DNA of 8,710 bases from Immundisolibacteraceae bacterium (GCA_019090185.1 JAHRWJ010000266.1:1-8710), one strand, 5' to 3'; shown: positions 1-5,860, numbered from the stretch's first letter. Notes: generated by a model from the sequence alone, not told the origin. Translations and numbers: made by a program.

Positions 1-403
1 ATGTTCTCCTCGCCTCGGGTGACGTTACCTGAGCAGAAACCGACTCATGGCCGAAAAACATAGTCGGCAACAGCCGCACTAGCGTCGAACGGTTTGGAAC
101 CGAAGAATTACTAACAGATACTTTCTTTTCAGCACCGTGCCGGGAAAATTGAAAATCAACAAAACTTTGATCCGGTTGCAGCACTTTAGCTGATATCTTC
201 AAACCACTCGATGTTTCGTTTACCAGGGACTGCCCACTCCCACCACGAAAACTTTTTGCGTTCCCCAACAAGTAAATGGACTCTAAAACAGTCGTCTTAC
301 CGGCCCCATTGGCGCCATAAATCAGATTACCAGATCCACCTGGCAAAACTAATCCACTGCTGATATTGCGTAACCCAGCGATTTCTAGCCGATTAATCTG
401 CAC
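1..403 (-). CDS. recF: RecF, DNA replication/repair ATPase (N-terminal part, cut by window edge)
   Basis: RecF is an SMC/ABC-like ATPase that binds gapped DNA and helps load RecA at stalled forks through RecFOR. The visible 134 codons start at a GTG (MQINRLEIAGLRNI, reading GTG as Met) and contain the Walker A loop GANGAGKT at residues 30-37, followed by LLGNAKSFRGG at 45-55, the usual RecF continuation. The visible end, SPEARRT, matches the region before the conserved RRAFLDW-type block. The ABC signature and Walker B lie beyond the window. The start is chosen because homology begins there and only 11 bases separate it from the dnaN stop. No clear Shine-Dalgarno is seen, so translation may be coupled to dnaN. 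The gene follows dnaN in the usual dnaA-dnaN-recF order. Nothing suggests it is broken; truncation is only by the window edge. Confidence 0.95.
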   Translation of the reverse strand, partial: MQINRLEIAGLRNISSGLVLPGGSGNLIYGANGAGKTTVLESIYLLGNAKSFRGGSGQSLVNETSSGLKISAKVLQPDQSFVDFQFSRHGAEKKVSVSNSSVPNRSTLVRLLPTMFFGHESVSAQVTSPEARRT

Positions 404-414
404 CGATCAATTAT

Positions 415-1515
415 TTAGAGTCGCATTGGCATTATGACGTATTGAACATCCGCATTGTCCGGCTCTAAGATAAGACAACTACTACTGGAGTCGCCAAAAT
501 GGATTTCTACTTGATCAGTAGAAAGCGCCGACAGTACGTCTAAAAAATAGCTAGCGTTAAAACCGATCTCCAAATTATCTCCCTGATAGTCGACCTCGAG
601 ATCTTCTTCAGCTTCTTCGTTTTCCTGATTATTGGCCATAATACCAAGTAATCCGTTACCCATCTTAAAACGAACTGCTTTGTATTTCTCATTAGCCAAT
701 ATCGCTACTCTAGAGAGTACCTCTTTGAGCTCTGCACGACTACAGCAAACCTTGTTAGTGACCCCCGTTGGAATTACGCGCTGGTAGTCTGGAAAATTGC
801 CGTCAATGACCTTCGATTTGAAAATAACGGCTTCATTTTCAAACCTAAAATGGTCATTAGCTAAAGTAAGTGTGGCTGTATTTTCGGAATCGTCTAACAG
901 ACGCATCATTTCGATTATAGCTTTTCTTGGAACGATCAAATTTCTTGATAAACCATTGATTGTGATCGTGGATCTGGCCATCGCCAAACGATGGCCTTCT
1001 GTCCCAACAACTGTCAACGTGTCTTCAGTAATATCAAGGAACAACCCATTCAGATAATACCTAACATCTTGCTGGGCCATGGCGAAATGGGTTAACCCAA
1101 GCAACTTTTTCAGTTCGATATTGCTAATTTGAACCTGCGTAACTTCGCCCGAAATCTCAATATTTGGATATTCTCGAGCATCCATGCTGACAAGAGCAAA
1201 TTTAGCTCTTCCTGTTTGTAGACGTACTTTGTTCTCAATAATTGAGATCTTAATTAGGCAACCACTGGGCGCCGCTTTACAAATATCAAGTAATTTTCTA
1301 GCTGGTATGGTTATTTCTAAATTGCCAGAAGAAGACTTAATAGTGCCGCTAGCGGACATTTCTAGTTCTAAATCGGTTGCTGTCAATGTCAACCGATTAC
1401 CATCAATTTTTAAATGAACATTTGAAAGAATCGGAAGCGTTTGCCTACGCTCTACCACCGAGCTGACAACAGTCAATGGTTGAAGGAGTTGTTCTTTTGT
1501 TATCGAGAATTCCAT
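415..1515 (-). CDS. dnaN: DNA polymerase III beta subunit (sliding clamp)
   Basis: DnaN dimerises into the ring that tethers DNA polymerase III and other clamp-binding proteins to DNA. The 366-residue length matches the bacterial family. It reads as three similar clamp domains (roughly 1-120, 128-245 and 246-366). Recognisable blocks are ATDLE at 46-50, the GTEGHRLA segment at 171-178, DGNFPDYQRVIP at 238-249 (the inter-domain segment lining the client-peptide pocket) and the C-terminal VIMPMRL at 360-366, almost identical to the end of the E. coli protein. The start is an ATG with only a weak purine stretch (AAGAA) about nine bases upstream. It lies downstream of dnaA, separated by a 220-base spacer that carries origin-like signals, so it may have its own promoter as well as read-through from dnaA. 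It is a single complete frame with no anomalies. Confidence 0.98.
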   Translation of the reverse strand: MEFSITKEQLLQPLTVVSSVVERRQTLPILSNVHLKIDGNRLTLTATDLELEMSASGTIKSSSGNLEITIPARKLLDICKAAPSGCLIKISIIENKVRLQTGRAKFALVSMDAREYPNIEISGEVTQVQISNIELKKLLGLTHFAMAQQDVRYYLNGLFLDITEDTLTVVGTEGHRLAMARSTITINGLSRNLIVPRKAIIEMMRLLDDSENTATLTLANDHFRFENEAVIFKSKVIDGNFPDYQRVIPTGVTNKVCCSRAELKEVLSRVAILANEKYKAVRFKMGNGLLGIMANNQENEEAEEDLEVDYQGDNLEIGFNASYFLDVLSALSTDQVEIHFGDSSSSCLILEPDNADVQYVIMPMRL

Positions 1516-1541
1516 AATAAGTAGTTCTTTTAATTAAAAAC

Positions 1542-1556
1542 CTATTATTACTATTA
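1542..1556 (-). promoter_or_regulatory. DnaA-trio-like element
   Basis: On the minus strand this reads TAATAGTAATAATAG, five consecutive trinucleotides of the form TA(A/G). Read 3' to 5' each is (G/A)AT, the pattern of DnaA-trios that guide DnaA onto single-stranded DNA during origin opening. It begins 12 bases 3' of the minus-strand box TTATCCACA (1569-1577), with the same relative orientation as known cases. It is followed by the AT-rich stretch GTTTTTAATTAAAAG. Low-complexity AT-rich DNA can give such runs by chance, so the call rests on position and orientation as well as sequence. Confidence 0.5.
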
Positions 1557-1568
1557 GTAATCGGTTTA

Positions 1569-1577
1569 TGTGGATAA
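1569..1577 (-). promoter_or_regulatory. DnaA box (perfect consensus)
   Basis: The minus strand reads TTATCCACA, the strongest-affinity DnaA box sequence. The flanking AG makes it an 11-bp arm (AGTTATCCACA) that is repeated inverted at 1688-1698. It lies beside the trio-like run on one side and overlaps the 17-bp palindrome on the other. Confidence 0.85.
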
Positions 1578-1590
1578 CTAAATTAGTTAT
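1574..1590. repeat. 17-bp perfect palindrome abutting a DnaA box
   Basis: The sequence ATAACTAAATTAGTTAT is an inverted repeat of eight base pairs around a single central A. It overlaps the last four bases of the DnaA box at 1569-1577. The half-site TTAGTT recurs at 1591-1596, giving two copies spaced eight bases apart. It could be the operator of a dimeric protein or simply part of an easily melted region; no known regulator site is recognised. Confidence 0.5.
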
Positions 1591-1618
1591 TTAGTTTCAG
1601 TTAATTACGTCGGGTTCT

Positions 1619-1631
1619 GAGCTTTTTCTTT
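1619..1631 (+). other. Possible 13-mer-like duplex-unwinding element
   Basis: GAGCTTTTTCTTT matches 9 of the 11 fixed positions of the E. coli origin 13-mer GATCTNTTNTTTT. It lies between the two inverted DnaA boxes and is followed by the AT-rich TGTTAATAATTTAG. A pyrimidine tract can match by chance, so this is a weak call. Confidence 0.25.
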
Positions 1632-1689
1632 GTTAATAATTTAGTGATGGGTCTGGGGGTAAAAAAGGCATTTTCTTAAATCAGTTAAG

Positions 1690-1698
1690 TTATCCACA
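1690..1698 (+). promoter_or_regulatory. DnaA box (perfect consensus)
   Basis: TTATCCACA on the plus strand, in the 11-bp arm AGTTATCCACA that mirrors the box at 1569-1577. The arms face each other across 108 bases of AT-rich DNA. It lies 38 bases beyond the dnaA stop codon. No trio-like run follows it on its 3' side. Confidence 0.85.
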
Positions 1699-1735
1699 GT
1701 TTGTACACTAGTTACACAATGGGCTGGATTGGCGG

Positions 1736-3070
1736 TTACGCAGATAAAGTCCTGACCAATAACTGATAATCTTCGGCCAGGCTATTGTCACTTTGACAAA
1801 GATCCTGAATACGCTCGCAGGCGTGAATGACGGTGGTGTGGTCTCTACCACCAAAGGCGGTTCCTATTTGCGGCAAACTACTGTTCGTGAGCTCTTTGGA
1901 TAGGGACATGGCTATTTGACGGGGACGAGTGATGACCCTTTTTCGGCTCTTTGAATGTAAATCAGAGACCTTAATTTTAAAATATTCGGCGACCACTTTT
2001 TGAATGTTATCGACTGTCACCATTCTACTTTGCGCGGCCAGAATATCTTTAAGGGCCTCTTTAGTGAGCTCAAGGGTGATCGGGCTTCTAGTGAAGTTTG
2101 AAAAGGCTTCTACCCGCCGTAGGGCTCCCTCTAGCTCTCGGACGTTTGAATGTATTTTTTTAGCGATAAAAAAAGCGACTTCCGCCGGCAAATTTTGACC
2201 AGATAATTGAGCTTTGCTATTGATTATAGCCACTCTAGTTTCAAGTTCAGGCGGCTCGACGACGACGCTCAAACCCCAGCCGAATCGCGATGTTAACCGA
2301 TCTTGAAGGCCCTTGATATCTTTAGGGTATCGATCGCAGGACAGGATTACCTGATTCCGGCCATCGAGTAGGCCATTAAAAATATGGAAAAACTCTTCCT
2401 GGGATCGTTCCTTACCCGCAAAAAATTGTATGTCGTCGATTAAAAGCACGTCCGCGGAGCGGTAATAGTTTTTAAAGCGGTCCATGCGATTATGTTGAAG
2501 TGATGAAACCATGTCGGCAACGAACCGTTCAGCATGCAAATAAACGACCTTACGACCGGGATTACGCTGTTTTATCCTTAAACCACAAGCGTGCATGATG
2601 TGTGTTTTACCGAGACCAACCCCCCCATAAATTAATAATGGGTTGTACACGGTTTTATCGCTTTCGCTTATTTGAAGTGCAGCAGCGCGACAGAGCTGAT
2701 TAGATTTACCGGCGATAAAATTATCGAATGACAGGTTTTGATCTAGCTTGTTGCTGCCTCCTTCAAGCTCTGCAATCGCCGGTTTAGAGGCTTGAGAGGG
2801 TTTCAGTTTAGGCTTGTTGATGGGTTTAGCTGGGCGGATGCTAGATCCGACCTTTATGATCAACTTAGGCTGCTGATTGGTAACAGTGGCTAAAACTGAC
2901 TCAATGTCAGAAAAATATTTATCATTAACCCAGTCGAGTACAAAACGGTTTGGCGCGAGTAAAATGATATTCTCGCCACTTTCCTCAATGATCTGAAGCG
3001 GACGAATCCAAGTATTAAACTCTTGAGATCCGAGTCGCTGTTGAAGCTTAGGTAGGCAAGAGTTCCACAA
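1736..3070 (-). CDS. dnaA: Chromosomal replication initiator DnaA
   Basis: DnaA binds DnaA boxes, assembles with ATP, opens the origin and recruits the replicative helicase. The 444-residue protein shows the four usual domains: domain I at 1-75 (WIRPLQ at 21-26, APNRFVLDWV at 39-48), a basic, proline-rich linker at about 76-110, the AAA+ domain III and DNA-binding domain IV from about 340. Walker A is GGVGLGKTH at 149-157, Walker B LLIDD at 209-213, sensor 1 around SCDR at 244-247, the probable arginine finger R262 in SRFGWGL, and sensor 2 NVRELEGAL at 309-317. The DnaA signature is GRDHTTVIHA at 408-417. The start is TTG: an in-frame TGA lies four codons upstream, no other start codon intervenes, and homology to E. 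coli DnaA begins at this codon (its fifth residue). Trp2 and Cys5 align with E. coli Trp6 and Cys9 of domain I. It is divergent from rpmH and precedes dnaN and recF. Confidence 0.97.
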   Translation of the reverse strand: MWNSCLPKLQQRLGSQEFNTWIRPLQIIEESGENIILLAPNRFVLDWVNDKYFSDIESVLATVTNQQPKLIIKVGSSIRPAKPINKPKLKPSQASKPAIAELEGGSNKLDQNLSFDNFIAGKSNQLCRAAALQISESDKTVYNPLLIYGGVGLGKTHIMHACGLRIKQRNPGRKVVYLHAERFVADMVSSLQHNRMDRFKNYYRSADVLLIDDIQFFAGKERSQEEFFHIFNGLLDGRNQVILSCDRYPKDIKGLQDRLTSRFGWGLSVVVEPPELETRVAIINSKAQLSGQNLPAEVAFFIAKKIHSNVRELEGALRRVEAFSNFTRSPITLELTKEALKDILAAQSRMVTVDNIQKVVAEYFKIKVSDLHSKSRKRVITRPRQIAMSLSKELTNSSLPQIGTAFGGRDHTTVIHACERIQDLCQSDNSLAEDYQLLVRTLSA

Positions 3071-3186
3071 ACCGTTATTTCACACCTAAATGTTAGTTTT
3101 TAAAGTCATGTAAATACCAGGGATAATCAGGGACAGGTTACGGACCCTAGGAGGGGTTGAACCAGATCAAAATACAATTATTACCC

Positions 3187-3217
3187 TTATAAAGAGACCC
3201 AAAGTGTATACGGACAA
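3187..3217 (-). promoter_or_regulatory. Candidate dnaA promoter
   Basis: On the minus strand TTGTCC (3217-3212) is followed after 19 bases by TTATAA (3192-3187), or after 18 by TTTATA. Spacing is slightly long for a sigma-70 promoter. A degenerate DnaA box (GTATACACT, 3203-3211) lies between the two elements, which would suit DnaA autoregulation. The match is modest and the transcription start is unproven. Confidence 0.25.
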
Positions 3218-3264
3218 GCTCACCGCCGCTAGACGGAAAAGTTGTTTTAAAATCAACCAATTTG

Positions 3265-3293
3265 TTGACTGGTTAAGCCTCCTCAGGTAGCCT
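3265..3293 (+). promoter_or_regulatory. Candidate rpmH promoter with GC-rich discriminator
   Basis: TTGACT (3265-3270) is five of six to the -35 consensus. Exactly 17 bases later comes TAGCCT (3288-3293), a poor -10 with three of six matches. It is followed by TGCGCTCC, resembling the GC-rich discriminators of stringently controlled rRNA and ribosomal-protein promoters. Position and orientation suit transcription of rpmH-rnpA, with a leader of about 60 bases. The weak -10 keeps confidence low. Confidence 0.4.
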
Positions 3294-3310
3294 TGCGCTC
3301 CTTTTTCTTT

Positions 3311-3339
3311 TGACCAGTATCTTATTAGGTAAATGGTCA
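3311..3339 (+). repeat. Short inverted repeat in rpmH leader
   Basis: TGACCA at 3311-3316 and TGGTCA at 3334-3339 are perfect inverted arms separated by 17 bases, ending 23 bases before the rpmH start codon. They could form a weak hairpin in the leader RNA or act as a bipartite protein site. The long loop and six-base arms give little evidence of function. Confidence 0.25.
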
Positions 3340-3362
3340 TACATATGAGTCAGTGAAAATAA

Positions 3363-3500
3363 ATGAAACGCACATTCCAGCCTAGCCTAATCAAACGCGC
3401 CCGTACTCATGGTTTCAGAGCCAGAATGAGAACAGTGGGTGGACGAAAGGTCATTAATGCACGTCGCGCCAAAGGGCGTAAAAAGTTAACTCCGTCCTAA
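3363..3500 (+). CDS. rpmH: 50S ribosomal protein L34
   Basis: L34 is a small, very basic protein of the large ribosomal subunit. The 45-residue translation begins MKRTFQPS, continues with [11 protein letters not shown] around 12-22 and ends [12 protein letters not shown], which is diagnostic for the family (usual length 44-46). The ATG is the only possible start, because an in-frame TAA immediately precedes it. There is no canonical Shine-Dalgarno; the bases before the start are AT-rich (GTGAAAATAA). It is the first gene of the rightward cluster, 63 bases ahead of rnpA, the conserved rpmH-rnpA pairing. The stop codon lies inside the 14-bp sequence CTAAATTTTTAGCT that recurs after yidC. Confidence 0.97.
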   Translation: MKRTFQPSLIKRARTHGFRARMRTVGGRKVINARRAKGRKKLTPS

Positions 3501-3510
3501 ATTTTTAGCT
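3497..3510 (+). repeat. 14-bp near-palindrome at rpmH stop, copy 1
   Basis: CTAAATTTTTAGCT starts one base before the rpmH TAA and contains the inverted repeat CTAAA/TTTAG. An identical 14-mer occurs at 5808-5821 just after the yidC stop. The hairpin would be AT-rich and weak, so it is not a convincing terminator, and rnpA is expected to be co-transcribed across it. Confidence 0.35.
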
Positions 3511-3563
3511 GTTTCTTGTTTGAAGAATACGGCGCTATCTCTTGATAATTTAGGCAATAAGCT

Positions 3564-3914
3564 GTGGAAAGAGACCGGTCATTTAAGCCTGGTTACCGAT
3601 TATTGCATCAGCATGAGTTCAAACGGGTGTTTGACGACGCCACGCGAATTATCGTCCCTCCTTTTACGCTGCTGTTTAGGGAAAATGGTCAAGATAGCGC
3701 ACGCTTAGGGATGGTGATCGGCAAAAAAGCGGTTCGATATTCGGTGGCTCGTAACCGGATTCGAAGGATTATCAGAGAGAACTTTCGGTTGACCCGGCTG
3801 GGGCTGCCAAAGATCGATCTGATCATTCTTGCTCGTCGAGACATCGCTGAATTTCCAGTCTCAGAGCTAAATCATAAAATATCGAAGTTATGGCATCGCC
3901 TGGGCCGTGGTTAA
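3564..3914 (+). CDS. rnpA: Ribonuclease P protein component
   Basis: RnpA is the basic protein cofactor of RNase P; with the M1 RNA it removes 5' leaders from precursor tRNAs. The 116-residue product has the expected length and the arginine-rich RNR motif as ARNRIRRIIREN at 62-73, preceded by LGMVIGKKAVR at 48-58 and a FKPGYRLLHQHEFKRVF N-terminus typical of the family. The start is GTG: an in-frame TAA lies just two codons upstream, so no longer form is possible. AGG about nine bases upstream is a weak ribosome-binding site. It follows rpmH by 63 bases and its last eight bases overlap yidD, implying one transcript and probable translational coupling to yidD. No anomalies. Confidence 0.95.
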   Translation: MERDRSFKPGYRLLHQHEFKRVFDDATRIIVPPFTLLFRENGQDSARLGMVIGKKAVRYSVARNRIRRIIRENFRLTRLGLPKIDLIILARRDIAEFPVSELNHKISKLWHRLGRG

Positions 3915-4125
3915 GTCGTTTCTCATTACGGCGGTTAAAGGATATCGATATTTTTTGAGTCCCTGGCTGGCCAGTAGCTGTCGTTTTTACCCGACTTGCT
4001 CAGAATACTCGCTACAGTGTCTGCAACGGTTCTCGGTTTTGAAAGCAATCTCACTCACCATTAAGCGGCTTCTTCGCTGCCATCCGTGGTCTGCAGGCGG
4101 TAGTGATCCGATTCCGGAACAGTAA
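3907..4125 (+). CDS. yidD: YidD, membrane protein insertion efficiency factor
   Basis: YidD is a small membrane-associated protein encoded between rnpA and yidC in many bacteria; it aids YidC-dependent insertion of inner-membrane proteins. The 72-residue product carries the hallmark motifs CRFYPTCSEY at 25-34 (two conserved cysteines) and CHPWSAGGSDPIP at 58-70, with a hydrophobic N-terminal stretch (LITAVKGYRYFLSPWL) expected to act as an amphipathic membrane-binding helix. The start is a GTG eight bases before the end of rnpA, which aligns the N-terminus with family members. Translation is probably coupled to rnpA. yidC starts 32 bases downstream, supporting the functional link. It is at the shorter end of the family because its C-terminal tail is short, but all conserved parts are present. 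Confidence 0.93.
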   Translation: MVKSFLITAVKGYRYFLSPWLASSCRFYPTCSEYSLQCLQRFSVLKAISLTIKRLLRCHPWSAGGSDPIPEQ

Positions 4126-4157
4126 CGCTGAGTTTTAAACGTCTTGATTGGAAAAAA

Positions 4158-5807
4158 ATGGAAACTATCCGCCTGATACTTTTTGTCGTTCTAGCCTTCC
4201 TGTTGTTACAGATATGGGAAGCGTGGAATGGTGATCAACAGCCTCAGGGAGTCGAGGTTGTCAGTACTACCCCATTGCCTGTTATCAACCCAGATTTACC
4301 GAATCAACCCGTCGGCTCCAGCGCCACCGATATCACTGATGCCACCCAACGTTTTCTTGAACCAGCCGCGCCAACAAAAATTCCTGGTAAACAGGTAACA
4401 ATTTCGACAGATACACTACTCGTTGTGATGGACAGCCGGGGTGCAGTACCTCACAAGGTTTCACTGAAAAACTATCCAGTTTCCCAGGATCTGCCGGATC
4501 AGCTAACAGTGATGTTGGATGATGTGCTGGATAAACGTTTCTTTCTTCAAACCGGTACGGTAGCGAGCGCTGGGCAGTTGCGTGGACCAAACCACAGCAC
4601 CTTGTTTGACATTGCTGCGGGTGATTACAGCCTACAAGAGGGTGAAGATCAGCTCACGCTAGTGGCTGTAGCAGCGTTGGAAAATGGTTTACGGCTTCGT
4701 AAGGAGTGGCATTTTTATCGCGGTAGTTATCAAGTACAACTGGTGAGCACTTTGAGTAACGATAGCTCACAGCCGTGGCAAGGCGCGTTCTATAACCAAC
4801 TGGTTCGCACTCCAGGTGATGGCGCAGAAAGATCTTTTTTGACCCCCGCTTCTTACGAAGGGGCTGCCTATTTCACTCCTGAAAGCAAGTATCAGAAAAC
4901 AGACTATGAAGAAATAATAGAAGAGCCCCTAGCCCTACCAACCGACTCTGGCTGGGTGGCGATGTTGGAACACTATTTCGTCGCTGCTGTTATTCCACAG
5001 GATATTAAACAGTTTTATACCAAAGCACTCAGTGAAGGCCGTTTTGCGGTAGGCACCGTGGGGCCCACTCTACATCTCCAGCCAGGTGAGCAAGTAGTCG
5101 ATACGGCAACTTTCTATATCGGGCCGAAAGAACAGAATCGGTTAAACGAAGTCGCTACCGGCCTGGAATTGACCACCGATTTTGGCTTACTTACTTTTTT
5201 GGCTGAGCCACTGTTCTGGTTGCTTTCCTTTTTGCACGGCCTGTTTGGTAACTGGGGCTGGGCAATCATCGGCGTAACAGTGTCATTAAAAGCGCTGTTT
5301 TATCCGCTTTCTGCTGTCGGTTATCGGTCGATGGCGCGAATGAAAGGCGTGCAGCCAAAAATGTTAGCGCTACGTGAAGCGTATGCTGAGGATAAAACCC
5401 TACTTAATCAGAAAATGATGGAGTTGTACCGCAACGAGAAAATCAATCCTCTTGGCGGCTGTTTGCCCATACTGATTCAAATTCCGGTGTTTATAGCGCT
5501 TTACTGGGTGTTGTTAGAGAGCGTTGAGCTACGCCAGGCCAGTTTCATCTTTTGGCTGACTGACTTGTCGCAGTCTGATCCTTATTATGTTCTGCCGATC
5601 ATTATGGGTATTAGCATGGTGATTCAGCAGCGTCTTAACCCGGCGCAGATGGACCCAATTCAGCAGAAAGTGATGATGGCGATGCCGGTGGTGTTCACCT
5701 TCTTCTTCTTAATGTTCCCTGCTGGGTTAGTGCTTTATTGGGTGGTCAATAATGTGTTGTCAATTTTGCAACAGTGGTCAATAACTCGAAAATATGAAGC
5801 AGCCTAG
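4158..5807 (+). CDS. yidC: Membrane protein insertase YidC
   Basis: YidC inserts and folds inner-membrane proteins, alone or with SecYEG. The 549-residue length and layout fit the Gram-negative form. There is an N-terminal transmembrane helix at about 4-20, a proline-rich linker to about 75, a large periplasmic beta-rich domain at about 78-335, and five conserved helices in the C-terminal insertase domain (roughly 363-384, 432-453, 474-490 and two within 505-535). Conserved segments include NWGWAII at 365-371, NPLGGCLPILIQIPVF at 430-445 and FPAGLVLYW at 520-528. Lys378 occupies the groove position held by Arg366 in E. coli; lysine there also occurs in Pseudomonas-type proteins as I recall them, so charge is kept. 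ATG is preceded by GGAA at suitable spacing. It follows yidD closely and ends in a TAG that opens an inverted repeat. Confidence 0.97.
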   Translation: METIRLILFVVLAFLLLQIWEAWNGDQQPQGVEVVSTTPLPVINPDLPNQPVGSSATDITDATQRFLEPAAPTKIPGKQVTISTDTLLVVMDSRGAVPHKVSLKNYPVSQDLPDQLTVMLDDVLDKRFFLQTGTVASAGQLRGPNHSTLFDIAAGDYSLQEGEDQLTLVAVAALENGLRLRKEWHFYRGSYQVQLVSTLSNDSSQPWQGAFYNQLVRTPGDGAERSFLTPASYEGAAYFTPESKYQKTDYEEIIEEPLALPTDSGWVAMLEHYFVAAVIPQDIKQFYTKALSEGRFAVGTVGPTLHLQPGEQVVDTATFYIGPKEQNRLNEVATGLELTTDFGLLTFLAEPLFWLLSFLHGLFGNWGWAIIGVTVSLKALFYPLSAVGYRSMARMKGVQPKMLALREAYAEDKTLLNQKMMELYRNEKINPLGGCLPILIQIPVFIALYWVLLESVELRQASFIFWLTDLSQSDPYYVLPIIMGISMVIQQRLNPAQMDPIQQKVMMAMPVVFTFFFLMFPAGLVLYWVVNNVLSILQQWSITRKYEAA

Positions 5808-5822
5808 CTAAATTTTTAGCTA
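5805..5822 (+). repeat. Inverted repeat after yidC (includes 14-mer copy 2)
   Basis: TAGCTAAA (5805-5812, starting at the yidC stop) and TTTAGCTA (5815-5822) are perfect eight-base arms with two bases between them. The sequence contains CTAAATTTTTAGCT, identical to 3497-3510 after rpmH. The hairpin is AT-rich with no strong following T-run, so it could only be a weak terminator or RNA-end element. mnmE starts 38 bases later with its own strong ribosome-binding site. Confidence 0.4.
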
Positions 5823-5860
5823 ATTAGATCGGGAACAGATACTTATTAGGGAGGGCAAAG

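Larger units (their letters stand above)
1516..1735. other. dnaA-dnaN spacer, probable replication origin (oriC) core
   Basis: This AT-rich spacer contains two perfect 9-bp DnaA boxes in opposite orientation (1569-1577 and 1690-1698), a DnaA-trio-like run (1542-1556), a 17-bp palindrome (1574-1590) and a pyrimidine-rich 13-mer-like element (1619-1631). It sits next to dnaA, as most bacterial origins do. On the minus strand the order box, 12-base spacer, trio run, AT-rich DNA matches the basal unwinding arrangement known from Bacillus subtilis and proposed for E. coli. Two perfect boxes is a small number for a full origin, and in Pseudomonas the mapped origin lies between rpmH and dnaA. The oriC call is therefore an inference; the boxes themselves are direct sequence matches. 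The spacer should also carry any promoter for dnaN, but I see no convincing -35/-10 pair. Confidence 0.65.
3071..3362. promoter_or_regulatory. Divergent dnaA / rpmH promoter region
   Basis: This gene-free stretch must carry the leftward promoter of dnaA and the rightward promoter of rpmH-rnpA. I find no perfect DnaA box in it. There are two degenerate matches with two mismatches to TTATNCACA: TATTTCACA near 3076-3084, and the minus-strand GTATACACT at 3203-3211. Other structure includes the near-palindrome GTTGTTTTAAAATCAAC at 3241-3257 and the small inverted repeat CCCT/AGGG at 3145-3155. In Pseudomonas the equivalent spacer holds the origin, but the box content here does not favour that. 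Confidence 0.6.

Noticed and set aside
797..1417. Plus-strand reading frames inside dnaN
   Set aside because: They are antisense to an unmistakable, complete dnaN and show no family features.
3157..3170. GTTGAACCAGATCAA resembles the GAACCTGATC part of a TPP riboswitch
   Set aside because: The CTGAGA and other conserved THI-box segments and stems are absent nearby, and the site is upstream of rpmH, over 4 kb from the thiamine genes.
3520..3708. Plus-strand reading frame of about 62 codons overlapping rnpA
   Set aside because: It overlaps rnpA in another frame, has no recognisable motif, and rnpA explains the region fully.
4333..4590. Minus-strand frame inside yidC (about 85 codons)
   Set aside because: It lies opposite the yidC periplasmic-domain coding region, with no motif and no ribosome-binding support.
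5361..5460. Lys378 in YidC as loss of the conserved groove arginine
   Set aside because: Positive charge is retained and lysine occurs at this position in other gammaproteobacterial YidC proteins, so it is not a defect.
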